DNA of 64,000 bases from Oligoflexales bacterium. Lineage in GTDB: Bacteria; Bdellovibrionota_B; Oligoflexia; Oligoflexales; RGVZ01. This document shows positions 15,181-24,105 of this stretch, piece after piece. Under the pieces are notes generated by a model that was not told the DNA's origin, ran no database searches, and worked only from the letters and a program-made list of their open reading frames with translations. The position numbers and the translations under genes were made by a program. Each line of letters opens with the position of its first letter. Position 1 is the first letter of the stretch. The stretch spans positions 710,364-774,363 of the forward strand of contig CANLUT010000002.1 in assembly GCA_947494335.1 (NCBI GenBank), written 5' to 3'.

Positions 15181-15416
15181 GAACACCGCCGAAGATTGAA
15201 AGGTAAGTCGTGAGACTTGCGCAGATATCCAGATGGGATGGGTCAAGCGCCGCGAGCGTCGGGACCCTTACGGAGATGGAGGAAGTTGAACACGGAGTTC
15301 ACTTCAAGAGTGTGGGCCTAGGATGGGCCGGATTGCCAGGAGGGCAGTTTATAGTCTTCTCACCTATCGGATCTCTCGTCTATCCAATCACCCGCGAAAT
15401 GCGGGTGATTTTTTTT
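15181..15416 (+). ncRNA. candidate structured RNA upstream of panC
   Basis: This is the gene-free 387-bp stretch between rodZ and panC. It contains a series of local hairpins: GGGTC (15240-15244)/GACCC (15263-15267), with GCGC/GCGT pairs inside; GAAG-TGAAC (15282-15291, one bulge)/GTTCA-CTTC (15297-15305); GGCC (15315-15318)/GGCC (15326-15329); TGCC (15334-15337)/GGCA (15343-15346). The series ends in a perfect terminator at 15386-15416. A 74-codon open frame from GTG 15210 runs through the terminator and is probably not used. It could be a free-standing small RNA or an attenuator/riboswitch leader of panC. I match it to no known RNA family; tmRNA, RNase P and SRP RNA signatures are absent. 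Confidence 0.35.
15386..15416 (+). terminator. strong Rho-independent terminator
   Basis: AATCACCCGC (15386-15395) pairs perfectly with GCGGGTGATT (15401-15410) across a GAAAT loop and is followed by six Ts. It lies 84 bp before the panC start, so it ends either rodZ read-through or an independent small RNA, or acts as an attenuator. Confidence 0.88.
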
Positions 15417-15499
15417 GTCTATTCTATTGAATAATCAAGGAAATTTGCCATCATAGCTAGAGTGCTCAGAAGCAATCAAGCGTTCCAAGGGGGATTTGG

Positions 15500-16351
15500 G
15501 TGGCAGTTGATACAGTCCTGACTATTGCTGAGATCAGATCGGTCGTAGCCAAATGGCGACAAGCCGGTGAAAAAGTCGCTTTTGTTCCTACGATGGGTGC
15601 CTTGCATGATGGCCATCTGTCACTCGTATTGCAGGCCAGGGCTGAGGGCGCACGGGTGGTTGTCAGTATATTCGTGAACCCGCTGCAGTTCGGACCAAGT
15701 GAAGATTTTGCGCGTTATCCACGTACATTGAAGGACGATGTTGAAAAGTTGCAGACGGTGGGCGCAGACGTTGTTTTTGCTCCTGCAGCAGCGGAAATTT
15801 ATCCGGTGGCATTTCAAACGTCCGTCATCAACAAAAAGATGTCAGAAGGACTGTGTGGTAAATTTAGACCTGGTCATTTTGAGGGGGTTTTGACGGTCGT
15901 TCTGAAGCTACTGAACATCGTAGCCCCAGACATGGCTTTGTTTGGAAAAAAAGACTATCAGCAGTGGCGTCTGATTGAGCGGATGGCCAAGGACTTGGAG
16001 ATTCCAATTGAAATTCTTGGTTGCGACACCATCCGAGAAAAAGATGGGCTCGCCATGAGTAGTCGAAATCGCTACATGAGTGCTGAAGAACGCGAAGAGT
16101 CTGCGCTCATATACAAAGGTTTGAGTTCAGCAAAAGCCGCATGGGAGCGTGGCGAGAGATCTTTGGATAAATTAACAGCTCTGTTTAAGGATTCAATATC
16201 CCAGTGTCCACGGATGAAAATTCAGTACGCCGAAATTGTGGATCGTTTCAGCTTAGAGCCCGCAGGCGCAACGGTTGCTGAGAAGAGTTTGGTCATGATT
16301 ATTGCGGTTTTATTTGGTGATGTTCGCTTGATTGATAATCTAGAGTTTTGA
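15500..16351 (+). CDS. panC: pantoate--beta-alanine ligase
   Basis: A 283-residue cytosolic enzyme that joins pantoate and beta-alanine using ATP, the last step of pantothenate (coenzyme A precursor) synthesis. Signatures: FVPTMGALHDGHLSLV (about 27-42, HIGH-like nucleotide motif), FVNPLQFGPSEDFARYP, CGKFRPGHFEGVLTVV, LFGKKDYQQW and MSSRNRYM (KMSKS-equivalent). The length is typical. The GTG start has AAGGGGGAT upstream. It heads a + strand run with plsB 12 bp downstream. A strong terminator and a candidate structured RNA precede it. Confidence 0.96.
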   Translation: MAVDTVLTIAEIRSVVAKWRQAGEKVAFVPTMGALHDGHLSLVLQARAEGARVVVSIFVNPLQFGPSEDFARYPRTLKDDVEKLQTVGADVVFAPAAAEIYPVAFQTSVINKKMSEGLCGKFRPGHFEGVLTVVLKLLNIVAPDMALFGKKDYQQWRLIERMAKDLEIPIEILGCDTIREKDGLAMSSRNRYMSAEEREESALIYKGLSSAKAAWERGERSLDKLTALFKDSISQCPRMKIQYAEIVDRFSLEPAGATVAEKSLVMIIAVLFGDVRLIDNLEF

Positions 16352-16363
16352 GGTTAGAGGCGG

Positions 16364-18829
16364 ATGTCAACTGGTCAGTCTAGGCTTACATGGTTCGGAT
16401 GGCTCAGGTCCTTCCTTGAAGGTTGGGTGCGAGCCAAGCTTGTGCCTGAGGACAATATTTTAGGCGAGCTCAAAATCGATCCCGACCGACCAATTTGTTA
16501 CGTCCTCAAATCCAATACTATTTTTGATTTTCTGGTGCTGGATATTTTTTGCGAAAAAAAAGGACTACCACGTCCGCTCGCAAGCGTTGATGACTTAAGG
16601 GAAGGAAAGGGAGCTGCCAGCATTTATCTGAGTCACGTGGGAATTCTTCGCACGTACGGGGCCTATAGGAATGAACCGCCATCACCTTTTTTTAAGCTAT
16701 TAAGACGGGCTCAAATCGAGGACGCTTTCGACGTCCAGATGGTGCCGGTTAGTATATTCTGGGGGCGTGCGGCTAATCGCAGTGAGCCGAGTGTATTTAA
16801 ACTATTTTTTCCTGATGATGATCGGGCCGGTTTTATTCAGAAACTGCTGATAGTTTTGGCTCAGGGTAAATCTGTGGCTGTTAATTTTGCGAAGCCTATT
16901 TTACTGCGCGAGCAAATCTCGTCCTCAATGGGCGTTGAACAAACCGCTCGTAAACTCACGAGGGTTGTGCGCGTGCATTTTCAGACCCTGAGAACTGCGG
17001 TTCTTGGTCCGGGTTTGATTAGTCGCAATCGAATCATAGAGACTTTGATTCGAGGCAAGGCGTTGCGATCTGCAGTTGAAGATGAGTGTCGAAAAAAGAA
17101 TATTCCGCGAGTAAAAGCGGAGAGACTTGCTAAGGAGTATATTTCCGAAATTGCTGCTGAAGTATCTCCTGAGGTCATCAGCGGCGCCTCCGTCCTTCTA
17201 AAGCGACTTTGGAACAAGATTTATAATGGCGTGCAGATTCAGCGAATTGATCGTGTCCGCAGTTTACCCGCGAATGCTGAAGTGGTTTATGTACCCTGTC
17301 ACCGGTCGCACATGGACTATCTTCTGATCAATTATGTTTTGTACGATCAGCATATTTTAACGCCTCATGTTGCAGCTGGTATCAATCTAAACTTCTGGCC
17401 GGTAGGAAGCTTTTTGCGCCGATTGGGGGCTTTTTATATTCGCCGGACGTTTAACAACAATCGGCTTTATTCAGTTTCATTTAGTGAGTACGTGGCTTTT
17501 CTCCTGCAAAAGGGTTTTCCTCTTCAATTTTTTCTTGAGGGCGGCCGAAGTCGAACAGGTAAGTTGCTCCAACCGAAAACCGGGATGGTCGCCATGGTTG
17601 TCAGTAGTTTTTTGCGTAATCATGACCGGCCAATTTATTTTGTTCCAGTATATTTTTACTATGATCGTGTTGTTGAAGTACGAACCTATCGTAAAGAGTT
17701 GGCAGGAACAAAGAAGAAGGCCGAGAGTGTTGGGCAGCTGGCAAAGGGTGTTAAATCATTATGGTCATCCTATGGCGATGTTTTCATTTCGTTTGCCGAA
17801 CCACTTGAATTGGGCGCTTATTTGGAGCGCATGCAGCCCGGCTGGAGTGAGCAGAGGTACGATGTTGATTCGAAACCGTCGTGGCTAACTCCTGTAGTTC
17901 AAAGTTTGGCACAAGATATCATGGTTCGGATTAATGAGTCGGCTGTGGTCGGATCCGTAGCCATTGTTTCACTTATACTTCTTGCGACAAGGCAGCGCGC
18001 TCTTCCCGAAGAGGAGTTGATGAATCACATCGACACATTCAGAAATATTTTTAAGATCATGCCTTACGCTACTGATACCCTGATGCCGGAAGCGCCAGCT
18101 AAGACGATCGTTCAACATGCGGTTGACTACGGAAAGCTTGTACGCTTTAGCGGACCTGGTGGCGATGTCATTCATGCTGTCGAGCCTCAGGCTAGTTATA
18201 TTATGTACTATCGAAATAACATCGTGCATCTGTTTGCAATGCCCTCAGTCGTCGCGTATTTTTTGCAGCACAATGACTCCATCAATGAGTCTGTAGTCAT
18301 CAATGGGGTTAAAATGTTTTACCCCATTCTCGAAAAAGAATTTTTCCTTAGATGGGATCAATCCGATATCGAGCAGGTTGTAAAGGGCTATATCAACGCC
18401 ATGGTTGACCTGAAGTTATTGAACCGGGTCAATGATACGTACCTGCGAAGGCCGGAAATGACATCCCCGGAATTTAATATTTTACGCACGTTAGGTTTGG
18501 TTCTGGGCGCCTCTCTAGAGAGGTTTGCGCTTGCAGCGCAGCTTTTATGTCAGTATGGATCAGAGTCTTTTGGTGTTGAAGACTTTCAAAACCAATGCGT
18601 ACAGATGGCTCAGCGCGTTAGTCTTCTGACAGGATCTTCTGATTTGGAGCTTCCGAGTGGTCAGGTTTTCGGCGCGATATTGGAGCAGCTTGGTGAGCAT
18701 GGCATGATTGAACGTGTGAATGACAAGTCTTGGAGACTCACTGATAAGTTTTCTGAAAGTTACGAAGTGTCGTCAGCGTTGCTGAGTCTCGATATTCGTC
18801 AAAATTTATCTAGAGTGAAAGGTATTTGA
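16364..18829 (+). CDS. plsB: glycerol-3-phosphate 1-O-acyltransferase PlsB
   Basis: An 821-residue membrane-associated acyltransferase for the first step of phospholipid synthesis, using acyl-ACP or acyl-CoA. The catalytic HX4D motif is HRSHMD (His313 ... Asp318). FFLEGGRSRTGK (block III, glycerol-phosphate binding) and a downstream PVYFYYDRVVE block IV are also present. The length matches enteric PlsB (about 807). It follows panC by 12 bp and abuts rsgA (1 bp). The presence of the large PlsB rather than PlsY alone is a proteobacterial-style trait. Confidence 0.94.
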   Translation: MSTGQSRLTWFGWLRSFLEGWVRAKLVPEDNILGELKIDPDRPICYVLKSNTIFDFLVLDIFCEKKGLPRPLASVDDLREGKGAASIYLSHVGILRTYGAYRNEPPSPFFKLLRRAQIEDAFDVQMVPVSIFWGRAANRSEPSVFKLFFPDDDRAGFIQKLLIVLAQGKSVAVNFAKPILLREQISSSMGVEQTARKLTRVVRVHFQTLRTAVLGPGLISRNRIIETLIRGKALRSAVEDECRKKNIPRVKAERLAKEYISEIAAEVSPEVISGASVLLKRLWNKIYNGVQIQRIDRVRSLPANAEVVYVPCHRSHMDYLLINYVLYDQHILTPHVAAGINLNFWPVGSFLRRLGAFYIRRTFNNNRLYSVSFSEYVAFLLQKGFPLQFFLEGGRSRTGKLLQPKTGMVAMVVSSFLRNHDRPIYFVPVYFYYDRVVEVRTYRKELAGTKKKAESVGQLAKGVKSLWSSYGDVFISFAEPLELGAYLERMQPGWSEQRYDVDSKPSWLTPVVQSLAQDIMVRINESAVVGSVAIVSLILLATRQRALPEEELMNHIDTFRNIFKIMPYATDTLMPEAPAKTIVQHAVDYGKLVRFSGPGGDVIHAVEPQASYIMYYRNNIVHLFAMPSVVAYFLQHNDSINESVVINGVKMFYPILEKEFFLRWDQSDIEQVVKGYINAMVDLKLLNRVNDTYLRRPEMTSPEFNILRTLGLVLGASLERFALAAQLLCQYGSESFGVEDFQNQCVQMAQRVSLLTGSSDLELPSGQVFGAILEQLGEHGMIERVNDKSWRLTDKFSESYEVSSALLSLDIRQNLSRVKGI

Positions 18830-18830
18830 T

Positions 18831-20048
18831 TTGCGTCGCAAAGGCGGAAATTGGCGAAAATTTGAGGATGACGACGAGGCTTTTGATCGCGTGTCCAAAA
18901 TGAAGCCTCGCGAGAAAAAAACTTCAAAAGCAGCGCAGTTGGAAGAAGAGTTCGAAGTTCAGGAATCCAAATGGCCTGAAAAATTTGCTGACGGTTTTGC
19001 TGCACGCGTGGTCGAGGTGCATAAGCGTTATGCCTTTGTATCCCCAGAGCCAGAAGAAGGTCAGATCAAAACGAGAGATGTATGGCTAGCGACCATTGCT
19101 CGTAAGTTCCTGCAAGCCAAACGAGAACAGAGAAATTTTATTGTTGTCGGTGATAGAGTTTATTGTACGCGGACAACTGAGGATCACGCCGGTCTCGTTA
19201 CCGATTTGCCCCAATGTGTCATTCAGCTCCTGTCCCCAAGAAAAAATATCATTAAGCGGGTCGATCCCCATCGGCGTGGGATGGATCACGTTTTGGCGAG
19301 TAATGTCGACCAGCTATTGATTGTCGCCAGTTATGTCGGGCCGACTGTGAAATGGGGGCTAATTGATAGGTATTTGGTCTTGGCTGAATTACAAGGCATT
19401 CGCCCGATCATCGTGTTGAACAAAAGAGATTTATTGCAGGACGAGAAAGACGATTTTCGCGCGAGCTGCGACGAAAATGTTAATAATTACAGAAGTTTGG
19501 GATACCAGGTCTTCAGTGTTCAGGCGAACGCGGCCTCTGCTCGGAAAAATATCGACATTCAGGAACTTAAAATGCTGCTTAAGGGCCGGGTGTCCATGCT
19601 TTCAGGGCATTCCGGTGTTGGTAAAAGCTCGTTGGTGAATCTGTTCGAGCCAGAGTTGGTACAAGCTGTGGAAAAAAACGAGGATATTTTCTATAAAGGT
19701 CGACATACAACGTCCTATGCCAGCTTTATCAAGCTTGGGACGGGTGGGTATGTGATTGACACTCCGGGTATCCGAAGCTTCGTTCTGCAGGAGCTTTCTC
19801 ATCGTGAGCTTGCGTTTGGTTTTGTGGAGATGCGGGATTTTACATCTCGCTGCAAGTTTCAGGGGTGTCGTCATTTAGATGAACCAGGTTGCGCTGTGCG
19901 TCAAGCCGTTGAAGACGGCTCTATTTCATCGAGACGTTATCATTCTTATCGGGGAATTTTGCAGGGTACAACCGGGCGTGAAGGGCGCATAAGAGATTTG
20001 GACGTGGATCTGGGTTTGGACTTGGACTTGGAAGAACAAGACACATAA
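18831..20048 (+). CDS. rsgA: ribosome small subunit-dependent GTPase A
   Basis: A 405-residue circularly permuted GTPase that checks late 30S maturation. Order: a charged N-terminal extension of about 55 residues, an OB-fold (about 60-130), then the permuted G motifs G4 NKRD, G1 GHSGVGKS (about 259-266) and G3 DTPGIRSF, and a C-terminal zinc-finger domain (CKFQGCRHLDEPGCAV with three Cys and one His). The tail ends in an Asp/Leu-rich low-complexity run. The start is a TTG 1 bp behind the plsB stop; no better in-frame start is nearby. Confidence 0.94.
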   Translation: MRRKGGNWRKFEDDDEAFDRVSKMKPREKKTSKAAQLEEEFEVQESKWPEKFADGFAARVVEVHKRYAFVSPEPEEGQIKTRDVWLATIARKFLQAKREQRNFIVVGDRVYCTRTTEDHAGLVTDLPQCVIQLLSPRKNIIKRVDPHRRGMDHVLASNVDQLLIVASYVGPTVKWGLIDRYLVLAELQGIRPIIVLNKRDLLQDEKDDFRASCDENVNNYRSLGYQVFSVQANAASARKNIDIQELKMLLKGRVSMLSGHSGVGKSSLVNLFEPELVQAVEKNEDIFYKGRHTTSYASFIKLGTGGYVIDTPGIRSFVLQELSHRELAFGFVEMRDFTSRCKFQGCRHLDEPGCAVRQAVEDGSISSRRYHSYRGILQGTTGREGRIRDLDVDLGLDLDLEEQDT

Positions 20049-20058
20049 GGAATGAGTC

Positions 20059-21219
20059 ATGGCATATGATTATAGCGAATCTGAAGAACTGAAAATGCTG
20101 CGCGATTCTGTTAGTCATTTTGCAAGAACAGAGATTGCGCCGCTTGCCAAAGAACTTGATGAAAAAGAGCAGTTCAGTATTTCGTTGACCCAGAAGATGG
20201 GTGAACTCGGCCTATTTGGAACCGTTGTTCCACAAAAATATGGTGGGCAGGGCATGGACTATTTGTCCTATATCGCCGTTGTCGAGGAGCTCGCTAAGGT
20301 AGACGGAAGCCAAGCTGCAACAATTGCAGCCCACAATAGTCTCGGAGCTGCTCCCATTTACTATTACGGTAATGAGGAACAAAAAAAGAAATTTCTCCCG
20401 GATCTTTGTACCGGCAAGGGGCTATGGGGTTTTGGACTTACAGAGCCGGAGGCTGGTAGTGATGCCCAAGCCAGCCGCACTACGGCGGTTTGGAATGAGA
20501 CGAAAAAGTGCTGGGTGATTAATGGTAGTAAGATTTGGATTACAAATAGTGCGAGCGAACTGACAAAAGGTATCACCGTGCAGGCCGTGACGGGACGTCG
20601 TTCCGATGGTCGAGCTGAGCTAAGCTGCTTTCTAGTTGACGCTAATGCGAAAGGTCTTACGCGCCGAGCCATGAAAGATAAAATGATGTGGCGCGCGAGT
20701 AATACGGGAGAGCTCTATTTCGATAATGTTGAGGTGCCAGAGTCTCTTGTCTTGGGTCAGATTGGTCAGGGCTTCAAGATCATGATGGAGACGCTGGACA
20801 ACGGTCGACTCTCTATTGCTGCCATGGGACTTGGGCTAGCAAAAGGGGCTCTCGAAATGACTGTGAAGTACGCTAATGAGCGAAAAACATTTGGTCAGTC
20901 CATCTCCAAGCACCAAGCGGTAGCATTCAAGTTGGCAGAAATGGCGATGCGAGTGGAAGCTGCAGAGGGGCTTCTATACAAAGCCTGTTGGCAAAAGCAA
21001 ACAGATCGGCCATTTGGCAAGGTGGCTGCGATGGCTAAGCTTTATTGCTCGGAGGTTGCCGAGTATTGTGCCCGTGAAGGGCAGCAGACATTCGGAGGCT
21101 ACGGGCTCATGAAAGAATACCCCATTGAGCGTCACTACCGGGACGCTGCTTTACTTAGAATTGGTGAAGGAACGAGCGAAATTCAGCGATTGGTTATCAG
21201 TCGGCACATTGGTTGTTAA
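20059..21219 (+). CDS. acyl-CoA dehydrogenase
   Basis: A 386-residue FAD flavoenzyme of the short/medium/branched-chain acyl-CoA dehydrogenase family (alpha,beta-oxidation of acyl-CoA, electrons to ETF). Visible: FGLTEPEAGSDA (FAD/substrate loop near 136), the WITNSA strand, the DNGRLSIAAMGLGLAKGALE helix, FGQSISKHQ, QTFGGYGLMKEYPIERHYRDA, and the catalytic base Glu370 in GEGTSEIQ. RBS AAGGAATGAG. It is 10 bp after rsgA and 1 bp before the next gene's ATG. Chain-length preference cannot be read from sequence. Confidence 0.93.
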   Translation: MAYDYSESEELKMLRDSVSHFARTEIAPLAKELDEKEQFSISLTQKMGELGLFGTVVPQKYGGQGMDYLSYIAVVEELAKVDGSQAATIAAHNSLGAAPIYYYGNEEQKKKFLPDLCTGKGLWGFGLTEPEAGSDAQASRTTAVWNETKKCWVINGSKIWITNSASELTKGITVQAVTGRRSDGRAELSCFLVDANAKGLTRRAMKDKMMWRASNTGELYFDNVEVPESLVLGQIGQGFKIMMETLDNGRLSIAAMGLGLAKGALEMTVKYANERKTFGQSISKHQAVAFKLAEMAMRVEAAEGLLYKACWQKQTDRPFGKVAAMAKLYCSEVAEYCAREGQQTFGGYGLMKEYPIERHYRDAALLRIGEGTSEIQRLVISRHIGC

Positions 21220-21220
21220 A

Positions 21221-22189
21221 ATGTCGATGTTTTCACGCCACGTTCTCATAACGAGCCTGGTGCTCCTGTCGTCGTGTTTTACGGTCGACGGTCCACCCGG
21301 TTTTAGTGAGCGTGTATTGACCCTGGCATCTGTTGACCTGTTTAGCCAACAGGAAACTCCCCGAACGGGGAAATCCTGGAGTGGAGATTGGCAGTTTCGT
21401 CGCGATCGTCTTGAGTTAATTGATGCGACTCTCAGGGATCAGCGGCCTGATATTTTGATCATGCAAAACGCGATGCGAAGGGCGGGAAGCGTTTCTGAAT
21501 CAGATGAGATGATTTTGAAATCTGGGGCCCTTAATCGATACGATTGGCGGGATGTGAAGCTTGAGTCAATGAATGAATCAGGTGAAGAAAGATTGCTGGC
21601 GGTCGCAGTTTCGAAGCCTCTGAGGCACATGAATATTCCAGAGGGTGTTAAGAACTACAGCCAATTTGGTGTCGATGGCCATATGGTTTTTTACCCGATC
21701 GAAGCTGAGGGCGGTACGATTCTTGTGGTGGATGTATTGATGCCCTCAAGAATTGACCAGTCTGGTCTATGGTACTCGTTGCTTGAGGAAAAAATCAGGG
21801 CTGCTGCCAAGGATGTGAATAGTTGTATTGAGCGTGTCGTTTTAGCTGGGTATTTACCGTTTGAGCAGGAGTCCCGCCGTTTCAAAGATTTTTTATCTGG
21901 TCTTGGAATTAAGGATACAGGCACTGGATTTTGTCAGAGCGCAGAACGATGTCAAACTGCAAGTCCAGAAAATGGTATTTTCTTAATGACCCGAGGGGAC
22001 GAAAGTCCATCGCAAATGGATAGAATTATGACTCACAGACATGCACTAGTTTTGAGTGCTGGTGCAAATTTCAATCGCGTCATGGACACATCCGAATATA
22101 AAGAATCCTACGGTTTGTCGCGAGTGTGGCCGTCTCAGCGCTATGGATGGATTGCTCGCGTCCGTCTTCCGCTGTGTCCTTCGCGCTAA
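21221..22189 (+). CDS. lipoprotein with degenerate endonuclease/exonuclease/phosphatase-like fold
   Basis: A 322-residue lipoprotein (lipobox LLSSC, Cys17). The strand pattern resembles the EEP superfamily: DILIMQNAMR where active enzymes have LQE, VVLAGYLPF where they have GDFN, and MDRIMTHRH where they have a LDY-IF/SDH region. The usual catalytic Glu, Asp, Asn and His-Asp pair appear to be replaced, so it may be inactive or use another chemistry. The ATG follows the acyl-CoA dehydrogenase stop by 1 bp. It is convergent with the barrel gene. The fold assignment is moderate. Confidence 0.55.
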   Translation: MSMFSRHVLITSLVLLSSCFTVDGPPGFSERVLTLASVDLFSQQETPRTGKSWSGDWQFRRDRLELIDATLRDQRPDILIMQNAMRRAGSVSESDEMILKSGALNRYDWRDVKLESMNESGEERLLAVAVSKPLRHMNIPEGVKNYSQFGVDGHMVFYPIEAEGGTILVVDVLMPSRIDQSGLWYSLLEEKIRAAAKDVNSCIERVVLAGYLPFEQESRRFKDFLSGLGIKDTGTGFCQSAERCQTASPENGIFLMTRGDESPSQMDRIMTHRHALVLSAGANFNRVMDTSEYKESYGLSRVWPSQRYGWIARVRLPLCPSR

Positions 22190-22193
22190 ACAC

Positions 22194-22856
22194 TTACTGA
22201 ATTGTGAAAAGAGCTGACGCTGAAATCTCCACGCCCTGCTTGCGGCTTGTCGATAGAGAACGCCAGCGATTGACTCCAAAAATCATTGCGGTATTTTTTG
22301 ACGATTTCCAGATAGCGGCCATGCTAATTGCCGCTCCATTATCAATTGCCCGAGTTTGATCTCTTTCATAGGGGAGCATAATTCTTCGGACCGGAACAAA
22401 ATACTGGAGTCTAGCTCCTGCAGCAAAATACCACGGATGATAGAGTCTGACCAATCTCAACGTCTCTTGCGACAGTGCGAAATTAGGTGAGCTTTTTAAT
22501 TGCAGATCATGTAGCTGTTTGAATGATCCTGATATCGCAAGTGTCCAGTTATCCTTGTAGAAAAATCGATATTCAGCGCCCCATGAGAGGCCTCCACTCG
22601 TATACTCGCTCTGCCCATAGCTATACGGGTGATTTTGATTTAACAAGATTCCAAAATAAGACGACGGAAATAATATTGGTGTGCTCTCGCTCATTTGTTC
22701 AGAGCTGATCTCAGCACACAATCCCGTGGTCTCAAGCAGGAGTCCTGTGAGACAATAAAGCACTGCGATCAAGACGGGAGTTTTAATCCTGAATTGAAAG
22801 TTACAAGAGGTGATTTTGGACGCTCTCATGGTCATATTACTTAGTTTATCGGCCAT
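22194..22856 (-). CDS. predicted small outer-membrane barrel protein
   Basis: A 220-residue exported protein with a signal sequence (hydrophobic LIAVLYCLTGLLLETTGLCA, cleavage near CAEI). The mature part has alternating aromatic/polar strands (SGGLSWGAEYRFFYKDNWTLAISGSF is cut here into SGGLSWGAEYRFF and NWTLAISGSF), Tyr/Trp girdle residues and a C-terminal SASALFTIQ strand, as in 8-stranded OmpA-like barrels. The start may be the first ATG or one at residue 8 or 10. Its 5' end overlaps the start of the divergent O-antigen-ligase-like gene. No family recognised. Confidence 0.55.
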   Translation of the reverse strand: MADKLSNMTMRASKITSCNFQFRIKTPVLIAVLYCLTGLLLETTGLCAEISSEQMSESTPILFPSSYFGILLNQNHPYSYGQSEYTSGGLSWGAEYRFFYKDNWTLAISGSFKQLHDLQLKSSPNFALSQETLRLVRLYHPWYFAAGARLQYFVPVRRIMLPYERDQTRAIDNGAAISMAAIWKSSKNTAMIFGVNRWRSLSTSRKQGVEISASALFTIQ

Positions 22857-24105
22857 CGCGCTGTTTGTGCCAGTCTTTTCTGGTTATGTCCTCGGTTTAG
22901 TCATGATTTTAATCGCAATAGTGACTTGGAGGTCTGGTCAATTCAACAAACAGAACTCACAGTTTATGAGATTCTTCGAGGCGTTGCTACCGGTGTCACG
23001 GAGTGCTGTAATTTTCTGGTTGAGTCTGGTTCTGGCTTCGATCGGAGCAGCGCTGATCTCTGATAGCTTTGATCTGCGAGAGGCGCGGCGTAGTCTTGGT
23101 AATTTTTTTGTGAAGTATATTCTCCTTTGGTTTGCATATCTTTCCTTTTGGTGGCGCTTGGGTGGATCAGATCGACACTGGTCCGTGTTTTCATTTGCGT
23201 ATGCAATCGTATCTTTCATCAACGCGTCTTACTGTCTAATGCAACGCCAACTAGGCATCGATTGGGCGCATGGTTTTGGAGCAATGCTAGGAGAAAATCG
23301 ACTTGCATATGGTGTGTACCGAGTGAGTGGCTTTATGGGGCATCCCTTGAGTCTTGCATACTGCCAGATCCTGGCTTTGATTGGTGCTGTACACTTTATT
23401 CAGCGATCAACCTCCAACTGGGTAAAATTTTCATGGTCGATTTCCGCTATATGTTCTTTTTTCGTGTTGTTCATCTCTGGTTCAAGGGGACCTCAGGTTA
23501 TCGCGCTCGCAGGTGTTCTACTTATGATTCCGGTGGATTTGTGGCGGAAACGTGGCGTACTCATTTCACTGTCTATGTTGATTTTCCTGATCCTGGGCAT
23601 AAGTTTTGGGGTTTTTGAGCGATTTTTTGAGCTTTTTAAATCTGGTTTTGGAGGCGACATGAGGCTTGCTCACTGGACAGTCCACTGGCGAGTTTTCGTG
23701 GATCATGTCTGGTTTGGTCTTGGCTCAGGCACTCCGAAGTCGGCAATTTCAACCTATTATTCTGCGATACAAGCGAATGATAACATTAAGTTAGCCCACA
23801 ATGCCTTCTTGCAGTGCGCAGCTGATTTTGGGCTTTTGGGGTTGTCGGGATTAATTATCTGGCTGACCGCCTGGATCAGGGTCGCAACGCGGATGTCAGG
23901 CGCAAAGAGAGTGCTCATTGTTTTGTTTGTTTTGTCCGCTTTAGGTGGCCTCACACAAAACAATTTACAGGAAAGTGCTTATGTTTTGGGTTTGACGACT
24001 TGGACGATGATAATTACGTCAATTGAGGTTGGGACTCGTGAACGCTCCATCCGTACAGTCGAAAATCAAAATCACCTCGCAAGAGAAGATCTCGCGACTA
24101 ATTAA
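22810..24105 (+). CDS. O-antigen ligase/polymerase-like membrane protein
   Basis: A 431-residue polytopic protein with about 10-12 membrane helices and a large periplasmic loop. Hallmarks of the WaaL/Wzy PF04932-type family are the SGSRGP motif (about 216) and the loop LAHNAFLQCAADFGLLGLSG with the conserved H-N after GLGSG. The family joins or polymerises lipid-linked glycans at the periplasmic face. The start is uncertain (GTG 22810 or ATG 22828). Its 3' end overlaps the following PilZ gene. No other glycan genes adjoin it, so whether it acts on LPS, pilin or another acceptor is open. Confidence 0.82.
   Translation: MILDALMVILLSLSAIALFVPVFSGYVLGLVMILIAIVTWRSGQFNKQNSQFMRFFEALLPVSRSAVIFWLSLVLASIGAALISDSFDLREARRSLGNFFVKYILLWFAYLSFWWRLGGSDRHWSVFSFAYAIVSFINASYCLMQRQLGIDWAHGFGAMLGENRLAYGVYRVSGFMGHPLSLAYCQILALIGAVHFIQRSTSNWVKFSWSISAICSFFVLFISGSRGPQVIALAGVLLMIPVDLWRKRGVLISLSMLIFLILGISFGVFERFFELFKSGFGGDMRLAHWTVHWRVFVDHVWFGLGSGTPKSAISTYYSAIQANDNIKLAHNAFLQCAADFGLLGLSGLIIWLTAWIRVATRMSGAKRVLIVLFVLSALGGLTQNNLQESAYVLGLTTWTMIITSIEVGTRERSIRTVENQNHLAREDLATN

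Noticed and set aside
15210-15434. 74-codon open frame from GTG before panC
   Set aside because: It runs through a perfect Rho-independent terminator and has unconvincing composition; a structured RNA fits better.
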